NCBI RefSeq assembly: GCF_009833125.1 | Contig: NZ_QRCC01000010.1 | Span: 248,001-312,000, forward strand | Length of the DNA stretch: 64,000 bases | Source of the DNA: Nitrosomonas sp. HPC101 | GTDB taxonomy: Bacteria; Pseudomonadota; Gammaproteobacteria; Burkholderiales; Nitrosomonadaceae | Reading direction: 5' to 3' | Part shown: piece by piece, positions 1 to 9,249 of the stretch | How positions within the stretch are numbered: position 1 is the first letter of the stretch | How the letters are laid out: the number at the start of each line of letters is the position of its first letter | Position numbers and translations under genes: made by a program | The notes under the pieces: generated by a model | What the model saw: the letters and a program-made list of their open reading frames with translations, nothing else | Told to the model about the DNA's origin: nothing | The model's database searches: none

Positions 1-2
1 GT

Positions 3-344
3 ACTTATTGTCCAACTGAGCTGGAAATGCTCGGCAAATTCAAACAACAACACCCGGAGCTGAATCTGGTGCTGATTGCAACCGATACGCCAGAGGATAA
101 GCCGGAGGTTGTCTCCCATCTTGCCGGTTATGGATTGAGTGAAATCAGGAGCAGCTGGGTATTTGCCGAGGATATGCCCGAACGCCTGCGTTTCGAGATC
201 GATCGCCGCTGGTATGGTGAAGTACCACGCACCTATTTCTATGATCAAACGCATGAGCGCCTGGTCAGAACCGGTCTGGTTGGCGAGGCATTTGTCAAGG
301 AATGGCTGGCACTTGTCAGCCAGGCACCATCGGGAGACAAGTAA
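3..344 (+). CDS. Thioredoxin-like (TlpA/redoxin-type) protein, 3' part only
   Basis: The reading frame is open from the first complete codon at position 3, so the true start lies left of the window. The visible 113 residues begin TYCPTELEML, which resembles the cysteine-containing helix start of TlpA-type thioredoxin folds. There follows a strand-like LNLVLIATDTPEDKPEV segment, the usual second core strand of that fold. Only one cysteine of a possible active-site pair is visible, so I cannot tell a CxxC thioredoxin from a single-Cys redoxin. No downstream partner is obvious: the next gene is a fatty-acid oxidation enzyme 263 bases away. The fold call is an inference from a short fragment. Confidence 0.5.
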   Translation, partial: TYCPTELEMLGKFKQQHPELNLVLIATDTPEDKPEVVSHLAGYGLSEIRSSWVFAEDMPERLRFEIDRRWYGEVPRTYFYDQTHERLVRTGLVGEAFVKEWLALVSQAPSGDK

Positions 345-607
345 TTCGTAATATATTATCCATTGCCTTTTCGCAGGCTACTTCTGAAAATCCGGTTGTG
401 CGGAATCAGTGCAAACGGGATGGATCAGACGAGCAGGCAATGATGTTTGAAAATACCCCATAACCGATCTGCAGCAGTTTTCATTCTTTCTGGCCGGGTG
501 GCTTGCTCTTTGGGGCGCATGCTTGTAATCTTTTTGATCGGGCTCAATCCTGTCCCGGCTGCGGGCAGGGAGTGTCTGCCCTGAAATCCGATCATGCGGG
601 AGGTATC

Positions 608-3118
608 TTGAGCAATCCATTCATCGTAAGAAAGGCTGCAGTACTGGGAGCGGGTGTCATGGGTGCGCAGATTGCGGCACATCTGATCAACGCGAACATC
701 GAAACGTTACTGTTTGAATTATCAGCTGAATCGGGTAATCCCGATGCCAATGTGCTGAAGGCGATCGGGAAACTGAAGAAGCAGGAGCCTGCTCCCTTGT
801 CGGTGATTGGCCGGGCAAACTTTATTGAGCCTGCCAATTATGAGCAGCATCTGGAAAAACTGGGTGATTGTGATCTTGTGATCGAGGCAATTGCCGAGCA
901 GCTGGAGCTGAAATCCGAGCTGTACGAGAAAATCGCACCCTATCTGAATAATCAGGCCATTCTGGTCAGCAATACTTCCGGCCTTCCCATCAATCAGCTG
1001 GCGACAGCTGTCCCCGAGGCCTTGCGATCACGCTTCTGCGGCGTTCATTTCTTTAATCCGCCCCGTTATATGTATCTGGTAGAGCTGATTCCGAGTGAAT
1101 ACAGCGACCAGAGTGCGCTGGATATGCTGGAGAGTTTCCTGGTAACCAGTTTAGGTAAAGGCGTTGTTCGTGCCAAGGATACGCCCAACTTTCTTGCCAA
1201 TCGGGTGGGTGTTTTCTCCATGTTGGCAGCCATGCACCATGCCCGCCAGTTTGGCCTGGAATTTGATCTGGTAGACAAACTGACTGGCACCTTGATCGGA
1301 CGACCGAAAAGTGCAACGTTTCGCACTGCCGATCTGGTCGGGTTGGATGTGCTGATGCATGTTGTACAAACCATGCGGTACGGCCTGGAGAAAGATCCCT
1401 GGCATCTTTATTATGCTCTTCCGGATTGGCTGCAGAGGTTGGTGGATCAGGGTGCGCTTGGGCAAAAGAGTAGCAAGGGTATTTATCAGAAACAGGGTAA
1501 GGATATCCATGTGCTGCACCCGGATACGGATACTTATCAGTTGGCGCAGAGCGAGGTTGATGGTGAAGTCGAAGCACTGCTGAAACAGAAGGATCCTGTG
1601 GCACGGTTTGCAGCACTGCACGATCATCCTCATCCACAGGCGCAGTTTCTGTGGGCGATTCATCGTGATCTGTTTCATTATTGTGCTGTTCATCTGGAAT
1701 CAATCGCTCATAATGCGCGCGACCTTGACCTGGCGATACGATGGGGATTTGGCTGGCAACGGGGGCCGTTCGAGCTCTGGCAGGCAGCGGGATGGAATAC
1801 GGTGACCGATTGGATAGAAGCGGATAGTGCTGCGGGTAAAGCCATGGCTAAAACGCCGTTACCAGCCTGGGTTCGAGCAGTCGGGCAGGGCGCTGTTCCG
1901 GGAGTACATTCACCGAAAGGTTCCTATGCGCCGGTAACGGACAGTTTGCAGCCGCGTTCACAGTTGCCGGTGTATCGGCGTCAGCCGTTTCCGGACAGGC
2001 TGGTGGGCGAGGAAGTTGTTTATGGTGAAACGATTCTTGAAACGGATGCATTGCGCATGTGGCATACCGGGGATCGGATTGCGATTGTCAGCTTTAAAAC
2101 CAAAAAACATACGATTGATAATCTGGTTTTGCAGGGGATGCAGCAGGTAATTGCCGAAGCCGAGCGTCATTTTCATGCGCTGGTGATCTGGCAGACTGAA
2201 CCGCCGTTTTCGTTGGGTGCCAATCTGCAAAAAGCAACTGAAAAACCAAAAGTGGAAGCACCGCAAACCCCTCCGGCACCTCCTTCCACATTTGACCAGT
2301 TCGTCCGGAAATTCAAAAAATCTGCACAATCTACTATTTTGCAGGCAGCGCGCAGTCTGGATATGGCTGACAGGTTGATGGCTGGAAAACTGGCTGAAGT
2401 GGAAATGATGATTGCCCATTTTCAGCAGATCTCGCAGCAGCTTCGCTACAGCATAATACCGACTGTTGCCGCAGTCGATAATATGGCACTGGGTGGCGGA
2501 TGTGAATTTGTCATGCACTGTGATCGTGCGGTGGCTACGATGGAGACCTATATCGGCCTGGTTGAGGCGGGAGTGGGGTTGTTACCGGCCGGAGGAGGGT
2601 GTAAGGAATTTGCTTTGCGTGCCGCACGTAACGCAGTCGATGGCGATCCTTTCCTGTATCTGAAACATTATTTCCAGACGGTGGCAATGGCACAATTAGC
2701 AAAAAGCGCAGAGCATGCGAAGGCGTTGTACTACCTGAAACCCGCTGATGTGATTGTCATGAATCGTCTTGAGTTGTTGCATGTCGCCAAGGCTCAGGCG
2801 CTTGCACTGGCTGAGGCAGGGTATCGACCACCTCTGCGTCCGCGTGAGATTGTGGTAGCGGGTGCAACCGGCGCAGCCACCATCAAGAGTAATATGGTCA
2901 ATCTGCTGGAAGGTGGATTTATTTCTGAGCATGATTATCTGATCGGCAGCAAAATTGCGCATGTCATGTGTGGCGGCGATATCGTTGCCGGCAGCCGGGT
3001 AGACGAGGAATGGTTACTGAAACTGGAGCGGGCGGCTTTCATTGAATTGCTGGCAACCGAGAAGACCCAGGATCGTATTGCGCATACACTGAAAACCGGC
3101 AAGCCGCTACGGAACTGA
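608..3118 (+). CDS. 3-hydroxyacyl-CoA dehydrogenase / enoyl-CoA hydratase fusion
   Basis: Bifunctional beta-oxidation enzyme: hydrates trans-2-enoyl-CoA and oxidises 3-hydroxyacyl-CoA with NAD. I place the start at TTG 608 (836 aa), preceded by GGGAGG at 598-603; the protein then begins SNPFIVRKAAVLGAGVMG, matching the family N-terminus, whereas the upstream in-frame ATG at 503 adds 35 residues of no family character. The Rossmann motif GAGVMG is at residues 14-19, followed by the GVHFFNPP dehydrogenase motif. The C-terminal half is a crotonase domain, with ALGGGCEFVMHCD and LVEAGVGLLPAGGG carrying the two expected catalytic glutamates. Domain order (dehydrogenase first) is reversed relative to E. 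coli FadB. The thiolase follows 69 bases downstream, as in a beta-oxidation operon. Confidence 0.9.
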   Translation: MSNPFIVRKAAVLGAGVMGAQIAAHLINANIETLLFELSAESGNPDANVLKAIGKLKKQEPAPLSVIGRANFIEPANYEQHLEKLGDCDLVIEAIAEQLELKSELYEKIAPYLNNQAILVSNTSGLPINQLATAVPEALRSRFCGVHFFNPPRYMYLVELIPSEYSDQSALDMLESFLVTSLGKGVVRAKDTPNFLANRVGVFSMLAAMHHARQFGLEFDLVDKLTGTLIGRPKSATFRTADLVGLDVLMHVVQTMRYGLEKDPWHLYYALPDWLQRLVDQGALGQKSSKGIYQKQGKDIHVLHPDTDTYQLAQSEVDGEVEALLKQKDPVARFAALHDHPHPQAQFLWAIHRDLFHYCAVHLESIAHNARDLDLAIRWGFGWQRGPFELWQAAGWNTVTDWIEADSAAGKAMAKTPLPAWVRAVGQGAVPGVHSPKGSYAPVTDSLQPRSQLPVYRRQPFPDRLVGEEVVYGETILETDALRMWHTGDRIAIVSFKTKKHTIDNLVLQGMQQVIAEAERHFHALVIWQTEPPFSLGANLQKATEKPKVEAPQTPPAPPSTFDQFVRKFKKSAQSTILQAARSLDMADRLMAGKLAEVEMMIAHFQQISQQLRYSIIPTVAAVDNMALGGGCEFVMHCDRAVATMETYIGLVEAGVGLLPAGGGCKEFALRAARNAVDGDPFLYLKHYFQTVAMAQLAKSAEHAKALYYLKPADVIVMNRLELLHVAKAQALALAEAGYRPPLRPREIVVAGATGAATIKSNMVNLLEGGFISEHDYLIGSKIAHVMCGGDIVAGSRVDEEWLLKLERAAFIELLATEKTQDRIAHTLKTGKPLRN

Positions 3119-3187
3119 GCAGGGTGATTCGACATTGCAGGAGATGAATGCGATGCAACACAAATTCAAGGATAGAAGGAGGAGCGC

Positions 3188-4390
3188 ATGACCAGACAGG
3201 TGCAGGATGCTTATATCGTAGCTGCTACACGTTCGCCGGTAGGTAAGGCGCCACGCGGTATGTTCAAGGATGTGCGGCCGGATGATTTGCTGGTGCATGT
3301 ACTGCGGTCAGCATTGAAACAGTGTGAAGGGCTTGATCCGGCAGCCGTCGAGGATGTGATCGTTGGTTGCGCCATGCCGGAAGCGGAGCAAGGGATCAAT
3401 GTCGCACGTGTGGCATTGCTGCTGGCCGGTCTGCCGGTCAGCGTGCCGGGGGTGACGATCAACCGATTTTGTGCTTCCGGTCTGCAGGCCGTTGCCATGG
3501 CGGCCGACCGGATCCGGCTGGGAGAAGCGGATGTAATGATCGCCGGCGGGACTGAAAGCATGAGTATGGTGCCGATGATGGGGAACAAGGTCGCGATGAA
3601 TCCGGCGCTGTTCAAACAAGGCAGTGAACAGGTGGCGATTGCCTACGGCATGGGAATTACGGCGGAAAAAGTGGCGGAGCAGTGGAAAATCAGCCGGGAG
3701 GAACAGGATGTATTTGCTCTGGAGAGTCATCACCGGGCGCTGCGTGCTATTGAGCAGGGAGAGTTCAGAGACGAAATTTCGCCTTATCCTGTTCAGGAAA
3801 ACCGGCCAGATCTGAATACGCATGAAATCCACAATGCGTCTGTTGTCCGGGATACTGACGAAGGCCCCCGGGCAGATACCAGCCCGGAAGCACTTGCCCG
3901 GTTACGCCCGGTGTTTGCCGCCCGGGGATCCGTAACTGCTGGTAACAGCTCACAGATGTCGGACGGAGCAGGTGCTGTGGTGGTGGCAAGCGAAGCAGCA
4001 TTGCAACGTTTCAATCTGACACCGATCGGTCGATTTGTTGGCTATACGGTGGCGGGTGTGCCTCCGGAAATCATGGGGATAGGCCCTGTCAGGGCAATTC
4101 CCAAAGTGCTGCAACAGACTGGAGTCCGACAGGATGAACTCGACTGGATCGAACTGAACGAGGCATTTGCTGCGCAAAGCCTGGCGGTAATCAATGATCT
4201 CGGACTGGATCGAGCGAAGGTTAATCCGCTGGGGGGCGCAATTGCTCTGGGACATCCGCTGGGCGCAACCGGCGCTATTCGGGTAGCAACATTGCTGAGC
4301 GGTTTACGACGTCATTCACTCAAATACGGTATGGTGACCATGTGCGTTGGCGGTGGAATGGGCGCTGCTGGTGTATTTGAAGCACTGTAA
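3188..4390 (+). CDS. Acetyl-CoA acyltransferase (thiolase)
   Basis: Thiolytic cleavage of 3-ketoacyl-CoA, the last step of beta-oxidation, working with the upstream dehydrogenase/hydratase. The 400-residue length is normal for thiolases. All catalytic landmarks are present: nucleophile Cys95 in [11 protein letters not shown], His356 in GHPLGATGA, and Cys386 in [10 protein letters not shown]. The start ATG is preceded by a strong GGAGG. The direction (degradative thiolase rather than biosynthetic acetyl-CoA acetyltransferase) is inferred from the operon partner, not from residues. Confidence 0.93.
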   Translation: MTRQVQDAYIVAATRSPVGKAPRGMFKDVRPDDLLVHVLRSALKQCEGLDPAAVEDVIVGCAMPEAEQGINVARVALLLAGLPVSVPGVTINRFCASGLQAVAMAADRIRLGEADVMIAGGTESMSMVPMMGNKVAMNPALFKQGSEQVAIAYGMGITAEKVAEQWKISREEQDVFALESHHRALRAIEQGEFRDEISPYPVQENRPDLNTHEIHNASVVRDTDEGPRADTSPEALARLRPVFAARGSVTAGNSSQMSDGAGAVVVASEAALQRFNLTPIGRFVGYTVAGVPPEIMGIGPVRAIPKVLQQTGVRQDELDWIELNEAFAAQSLAVINDLGLDRAKVNPLGGAIALGHPLGATGAIRVATLLSGLRRHSLKYGMVTMCVGGGMGAAGVFEAL

Positions 4391-4403
4391 TATACTTCTT
4401 TTA

Positions 4404-4430
4404 AACCGGGCGTTCGCCCGGTTATTCCAT
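4404..4430 (+). terminator. Hairpin terminator after the thiolase gene
   Basis: A perfect 9-bp inverted repeat AACCGGGCG / CGCCCGGTT lies 13 bases after the thiolase stop. It is followed by ATTCCATTTC, a weak T-rich tail. It probably ends the two-gene beta-oxidation transcript. Confidence 0.65.
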
Positions 4431-4533
4431 TTCTAGATTAAGGCTGACTTTGTCGGTCTCACCTTGCCGTATTATTTAGCCTGTCTGCGGCTCGCCTTCG
4501 TGTCATTCTTGAATTTGTAAATAGAATTATTCG

Positions 4534-4875
4534 TCAGTTATCAGATTGATGCTGTAACTTGCCCATGAACACCAGTTCACCCTTGACAGAATAACTGGCT
4601 CTCCCCTGATGCTCCCACCATTCATTTTCGCCGGAAACATAACGTGCGCCTGATGCGGAAACCGCAAGATTGAGCATCTCTGTTCTGCCATCCGGGAAGG
4701 TAAGCATTACCGTATCATCATCCCGGTAAACTGCCTGTATTGCCTGCCCGGAATCTGAAACAAAAGCCACTGAACTGATAACTGAAACCTTGGGGTTGGG
4801 TGTTGATAGCGGTGTGCAAGATGTAATTGTGGCAAAAAGAAAACCAAGGAAAAGTAGGGTGAACGTGGGTTTCAT
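4534..4875 (-). CDS. Lipoprotein with MliC-like (C-type lysozyme inhibitor) domain
   Basis: A 113-residue predicted lipoprotein. The signal peptide ends in a lipobox-like ATITSC with Cys20. After a short linker comes a compact beta domain ending RYVSGENEWWEHQGRA and a terminal strand SYSVKGELVFMG. That layout (GARYVS, then a W-x-x-G region) is typical of the MliC/PliC lysozyme-inhibitor family, which protects peptidoglycan from C-type lysozyme. The usual disulfide cysteines are not evident, so inhibitory activity is an inference. It is monocistronic and convergent with the thiolase. Confidence 0.65.
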   Translation of the reverse strand: MKPTFTLLFLGFLFATITSCTPLSTPNPKVSVISSVAFVSDSGQAIQAVYRDDDTVMLTFPDGRTEMLNLAVSASGARYVSGENEWWEHQGRASYSVKGELVFMGKLQHQSDN

Positions 4876-5595
4876 GGTGATCGTATATAAAGAAAATCAG
4901 ATCCCTTGTCAGAGGGAGTATTGGTACGCTGGTTATAACATAAATGTAACGGCTTGGATTTAGAACTGAACCCACCCGCATTCAGCACGATTTTCGGCCA
5001 GAAATAACTGTGACTAACAGAACAAGGTTTGAGATCGGCAAGTCTGTAGCCAGTATGCGATCTCGTAATGCTGCCGTACGAACAGGATCCGGTTTCAACT
5101 CCGATCGCCCCTCATTGCGCATTTCGCTGGGGAAACAGAGTCACATCATACTCGATCAGTTGTATGGTTACCGCATGACTTCACAACGCAAAATTCATCT
5201 TCAATTGTTCAGAGCGTTTATTGCAGTAGTGCAATGTAAAAACAGATATCTTGCAACTCTTCAATGTAATGACAGATTAACTCATTGATCCGTATGACTA
5301 AAAATCACTTTATCAATGACGATATTCTATTTTTTATACTAAATATAAAAACTACTAAATAGTTCAGTTTAAATGCCGTTGTTCCCGCTCCGACCGGAAG
5401 TGGAATACATTCCCGGGTTTTCCGGATCTGAAGGGAGTTATTTTTTGGTGTAACCCTGTTGACGCGGTTGATACGGAATTAATCACGGACATGCGGCAGT
5501 CTGGTAATATGCCACGTGGATAATTTGAGTGATTAGTGCCGGTCATTCGAGTGTTCATCTATTTAAATAAATAGTTTAACTGTAGAGGTCATTAA
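4876..5595. other. Intergenic stretch with no supportable gene
   Basis: About 720 bases between the MliC-like gene and the propeller gene. Reading frames of 92 aa (plus, 5010-5288) and 46 aa (minus, around 4990-5125) exist, but neither has a ribosome-binding site plus family character. The right part, 5280-5590, is AT-rich and probably holds the promoter of the propeller gene. I could not assign boxes with confidence. Confidence 0.5.
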
Positions 5596-6960
5596 ATGAA
5601 TTTGAAGAAAAAATGGTTCAGGGATGTTTCATTGGCGGCAGCATGCGTGTTCTCATTATCCTCCAGCGCGATTCTTGCTGAAGACAATCACCCGGCAGCA
5701 TTACCGACGTATCAGTATCCTGATGTTTATAACAGCTATCTACAGCCGGTAGCAACTGCAATAGACTATCACTCCGGGATGGTTTATCTGTTCAATTATG
5801 TGAATGACAAGCTGATTATCGTTGATCCGACGGATCTCGCTGGCTGGCCCGGGACTGTTCCCTTACAACACACGCTTGTGTTTCCGGAAGGGGATAAGAT
5901 TTTTATTACATCTGATAATACAGCAGAACATTCCGCCTACATTATCATTCTGAAGGTGAATAATATTGACTGGGATGCAGGAGCAGCCTCACTTGCTGTA
6001 GAAGCAGTAATTGCAGCGGATAGCCCTGGAACTCCCACAGAATTTCCGTTTGTTGAACCGGTCAACAACGTTCAGGCAATTCCCAACTGGCTGGTGGGCA
6101 GAGGGACAACTCAGATACATGGCCCCACACTGTTACCCTATTCAGATTTTATTTATCTGACTGAGCTCACTTCAGACAGGGTGCGTGTTGTCAACCATAA
6201 AACAAATGAATTCGTAAGCGGGGTGGATCCTATTGTTATCCCCGGTTATACGGAACAAACACATGGTATTAACTTCAATAAATCCGGAACCATTGGTCTT
6301 GGAACCGGATATTTTTTTGATAACAGTGTTATCGATGTTTACAAACCCAACAGAGAAACGGGTGAGCTGCAAACGATAGGCCAGATCAAGCTGGGTAATG
6401 AAAAGCACCATGCAGCGTTTACTCATTTTGTATACTGGCTGGATGAGCGTTATGCTCTGACTGCTTCCATGCAGTTTGATAAAACCTCACTTACACCTGC
6501 TACTACCAGTCAGATTATCCCGCCTAGTATATGGTTGCTTGATACACTTGAGGGAACAGCGGTAAGGATTCTTAAAAATACTAACAATTCTAATGGAAAT
6601 GGGGTTTTTCGTTCCCCTTCTGACATAGCGGTAGTTAACGGTAAACTTTATATTGCGGAAGAAGATTCGCTTGATTATACGTTTGCCAATGATGGATATA
6701 TTTCTGTATTTGATCTGACTGATCGTTATAAACCGCGGTTTTTGAAAAGACTTAAGCCTGGCCGGGAATTGCCTACCGGGTATGCAGTGGCACACACAAT
6801 CAGTCCCACTCCGGATCATCGTTATCTGATTGTGGCAAGCTGGGTTTCAGGTTATGTACTTAAAATCGATACAGAGACAGATACTGTCGTCAGAGTCTGG
6901 GGACCAAATGATGGCCTGATCAAACCACATGGTATCCATACCGCCGGCGGTCTTCGCTAA
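5596..6960 (+). CDS. Exported His-rich beta-propeller protein, putative metal binding
   Basis: A 454-residue protein with a clear Sec signal peptide (charged MNLKKKW, hydrophobic core, likely cleavage after AILA at about residue 28). The body reads as repeated beta-propeller blades: VYLFNYVNDKLIIVDP, IYLTELTSDRVRVVNH, LYIAEEDSLDY, YISVFDLTD, YLIVASWVSGYVLKID. Histidines sit at blade starts: H175 (QIHG), H223 (QTHGIN), H271/H272/H277 (HHAAFTH), H400 (VAHTIS), H408, H445 and H448 (KPHGIH). This spacing recalls metal-coordinating propellers such as the CuZ domain of nitrous-oxide reductase or SBP56-type methanethiol oxidase; I do not claim membership of either. A SCO1 copper chaperone lies 108 bases downstream, so a copper-loaded periplasmic enzyme is an attractive inference. 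The exact family was not recognised. Confidence 0.7.
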   Translation: MNLKKKWFRDVSLAAACVFSLSSSAILAEDNHPAALPTYQYPDVYNSYLQPVATAIDYHSGMVYLFNYVNDKLIIVDPTDLAGWPGTVPLQHTLVFPEGDKIFITSDNTAEHSAYIIILKVNNIDWDAGAASLAVEAVIAADSPGTPTEFPFVEPVNNVQAIPNWLVGRGTTQIHGPTLLPYSDFIYLTELTSDRVRVVNHKTNEFVSGVDPIVIPGYTEQTHGINFNKSGTIGLGTGYFFDNSVIDVYKPNRETGELQTIGQIKLGNEKHHAAFTHFVYWLDERYALTASMQFDKTSLTPATTSQIIPPSIWLLDTLEGTAVRILKNTNNSNGNGVFRSPSDIAVVNGKLYIAEEDSLDYTFANDGYISVFDLTDRYKPRFLKRLKPGRELPTGYAVAHTISPTPDHRYLIVASWVSGYVLKIDTETDTVVRVWGPNDGLIKPHGIHTAGGLR

Positions 6961-6979
6961 TCATCAGTGCAGCAGTTCT

Positions 6980-7027
6980 GACCTGTCTTCTTCTGTCTGG
7001 GATTTATCAGACAAAAGAAGACAGGTC
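6980..7027 (+). terminator. Long hairpin between propeller and SCO1 genes
   Basis: A perfect 13-bp inverted repeat GACCTGTCTTCTT / AAGAAGACAGGTC encloses a second 6-bp stem (TGTCTG 6994-6999 with CAGACA 7008-7013). No T-run follows, so it may be an RNA-stability or partial-termination element rather than a full intrinsic terminator. It could set a higher level of the propeller than of the downstream chaperone. Confidence 0.55.
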
Positions 7028-7068
7028 AGCTAACAATATGCAGTACACGAAACAGTTCAGGATGATTC

Positions 7069-7683
7069 ATGAAAGAAGCAGACAATACAAGATTAGGTAT
7101 GTTTCAACGCCATTGTTTTTCATTCGTTATTATCGTACTCCTTGCTGTTGTACAAGCCGATATCAGAGCGGCGACCATTACACTGTCCCGTCCGGTGGCA
7201 TTACAGGCTGAAACAGTTGCTCACTTGGAGCAGGTAAATACAATCAGTGCCAGCCAATGGAAACTGGTTGTTTTTGGTTTTACTCATTGCAAAGATATCT
7301 GCCCAATGTCACTCGCCAATTTATCCATGCTGATTAAAACGGCAACTGCTGAGCAGATCGATATCAGTGGGATTTTCGTCACGATCGACCCGGACAGAGA
7401 TACAGCATCGATTTTATCCGACTATACGAAAAGCTTTGGTGCCGGTATTACTTACTTGCGTTTTGAAGGAGAAGAGCTCGAGCGTTTCAAGAATGCCTTC
7501 GAAGTGGAGGTTATCTTCTATACAAAAAATGCAGGCAATCAGACCAATTATCAGGTTGATCACAGTACCACCGCTTTCCTGATTGATCCGGCAGGAAGAA
7601 TCAGGGTGATTTTCGATGCCCTGAAGGATGCGCCCGATGTAGCCAGAATCTTTCGCGACAACAGGGAGTTATTCAAATCATGA
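7069..7683 (+). CDS. SCO1/SenC/PrrC-type copper chaperone
   Basis: A periplasmic, membrane-anchored copper-delivery protein, classically for the CuA site of haem-copper oxidases. The 204-residue protein has an N-terminal hydrophobic segment at about 17-30 and a thioredoxin fold with the metal site C74xxxC78P (THCKDICPM) and distal His165 in VDHSTTAFLIDP, the three canonical copper ligands. AGGA six bases before the ATG supports this start; an in-frame ATG at 7099 is an alternative. It overlaps the following gene by four bases (ATGA), so the two are translationally coupled. No oxidase subunit is nearby; the upstream His-rich propeller is the obvious possible client. Confidence 0.9.
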   Translation: MKEADNTRLGMFQRHCFSFVIIVLLAVVQADIRAATITLSRPVALQAETVAHLEQVNTISASQWKLVVFGFTHCKDICPMSLANLSMLIKTATAEQIDISGIFVTIDPDRDTASILSDYTKSFGAGITYLRFEGEELERFKNAFEVEVIFYTKNAGNQTNYQVDHSTTAFLIDPAGRIRVIFDALKDAPDVARIFRDNRELFKS

Positions 7684-8312
7684 ATAGAATTTTGGTATCA
7701 GTGGTACTGTTAATGGCGACGGGATTTGTATTCGGCATGAAAATAGATCCGGATCCCCGGGTGGTCGTCTCTTTTATGGATAAATCCATCTCACCCGAGC
7801 TGGATATTTTGCGTGTGACAGCAGATATTTCGCCGGATAACAGTCATCTTGTATTCCAGGTTAAAACGCGGGGAGAACGCGCCCAGGGAGACAACAGTGA
7901 TTATCTGCTTCTTCATATCATGCACGGAAAAGCTTATGTGCTTCTCTTGCCCGTCAATAAGGATCAAGACAGCCCGATGCTGGTATATGAGCGCTTACCT
8001 CAAACCGGAAATAATGATGAATCTCCAGTCCTTGGCAAATTCAGGAAAAATGCACACCTGACGGATTTTGATACTGCGCCGGTTTTTCGGGGAGGGGAGT
8101 TCAGCGTGTCTCTCGACTGGATCGATTTCAATACACACTTCAGATTTGATGCTTACACCGTTCAGGCCCGGGTAAAAGGAGATACATTGGAAATTCAGAA
8201 AATATATGATCAGGCCAGAAAGGGAAAGGTGCACCGTAATGAGAAGCCGCTTTCTGCTATTGCATTGCTCAATAAGATCTGTACTCCGAGAAGTAATGAT
8301 CAGAGACTCTGA
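7680..8312 (+). CDS. Exported protein of unknown function, coupled to SCO1
   Basis: 210 residues starting with a short signal peptide (MNRILVSVVLLMATGFVFG). I do not recognise the family. The body is mostly alternating beta strands, with no cysteine pair and no obvious enzyme motif; the one cysteine is near the C-terminus (KICTP). The gene starts inside the last codons of the SCO1 gene, so it should be made with the chaperone. A periplasmic accessory role for the propeller/SCO1 pair is inferred from position only. Confidence 0.75.
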   Translation: MNRILVSVVLLMATGFVFGMKIDPDPRVVVSFMDKSISPELDILRVTADISPDNSHLVFQVKTRGERAQGDNSDYLLLHIMHGKAYVLLLPVNKDQDSPMLVYERLPQTGNNDESPVLGKFRKNAHLTDFDTAPVFRGGEFSVSLDWIDFNTHFRFDAYTVQARVKGDTLEIQKIYDQARKGKVHRNEKPLSAIALLNKICTPRSNDQRL

Positions 8313-8350
8313 TTAAGCAGGGAAGCAGTCCATTCTGAACAACTCCTAAC

Positions 8351-8563
8351 CTATTGATTTGGTGAATTAAATCTCACGTTTTTCTGACCCGGATTTACCG
8401 GAAATGAGAGAGTAACGCCTTGATTCCTTGCAAATATTCGTGAGTTTTTGATGGATCCGAAAGGCAAGCGTTCCGTGCATACTCCTTCGCGCCCTGGTAA
8501 ATAGCGCTCAAGCAATGCCCATACCTTATCCGAAATATCATGTCTGTGATGTGATTGTGTCAT
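8351..8563 (-). pseudogene. N-terminal remnant of an IS5-family transposase
   Basis: The first about 30 residues (HRHDISDKVWALLERYLPGREG) match the characteristic N-terminus of IS5-group transposases (RHDISD-VW-LLE--LPGR-G). The match stops abruptly after LPGREG; the expected continuation into the DDE domain is absent and unrelated sequence runs to the stop. This is a truncated, non-functional insertion-sequence fragment. Confidence 0.75.
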
Positions 8564-9249
8564 ATGAAATCCTTTTGTTTTTTAAAAGAGCCTCATGTTT
8601 TTGATCTCATGACTACACTATCTAACAGTACGGGATCAGGACATCAGTTTCGGGAAGCGGATGATTCGCTATTTTCAGGCAGAGCTTTTTATAAAGCGCG
8701 CTATATCGAAGTGCTGACCTATGTGCATGGGTTGAGCATTACGGAATGTAAGCAGGGATAACCAAAAAAGCTGATACCAGCATCGACTTGGTAGTCATCA
8801 CTAAAGAAGACGGTTCCACACCATCCAGTACAAGAATTATCTGTGGGTATTGTATTCAAAAGCCAGATTTTGACAGCTTCTTTACTGTCTCTGGCAAAGC
8901 CTGTTTCTGTTATCAATCATTAAAATCTGGATTAAAGATTGTGGAAGCAGAACCACAACATTAACCATAGTGTTCAAGCCGATGGAAATCGCATAGGAAA
9001 AATGATTCCGATTAAGAGGCTGCAAGCTCCTGGCGGATGTCATCTTCGGCGTTAAGTTCGCCAATGGCGTGAAATAACAAAATGGAGATCATAAACAGGT
9101 AACCGCTTGGTTCTCTGTACATCAGATTTGACTATGTTCTGGACGTAGATGGGTTGTGATGAATGGAACAAGACAATACTTATCGGTTTATTTGAGTGAA
9201 CCTTTGCTGATGGACTTTTGCAAGTTGTCCATTTCAGGAAAGATTACAC
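8564..9249. other. Non-coding debris between IS remnant and response regulator
   Basis: About 690 bases with only short broken frames on both strands. A minus-strand piece near 9020-9070 reads GELNAEDDIRQELAAS and looks like former coding sequence, possibly more transposase debris, but I cannot assign it. The region looks like an eroded insertion hotspot preceding the response regulator at 9250. Confidence 0.45.

Noticed and set aside
1053..1703. 216-codon minus-strand frame inside the dehydrogenase/hydratase gene
   Set aside because: Fully antisense to a well-supported gene; composition (His/Pro/Arg-rich) typical of a shadow frame.
5010..5288. 92-codon plus-strand frame
   Set aside because: No ribosome-binding site, no family character, biased composition of non-coding DNA; a short minus-strand frame overlaps it as well.
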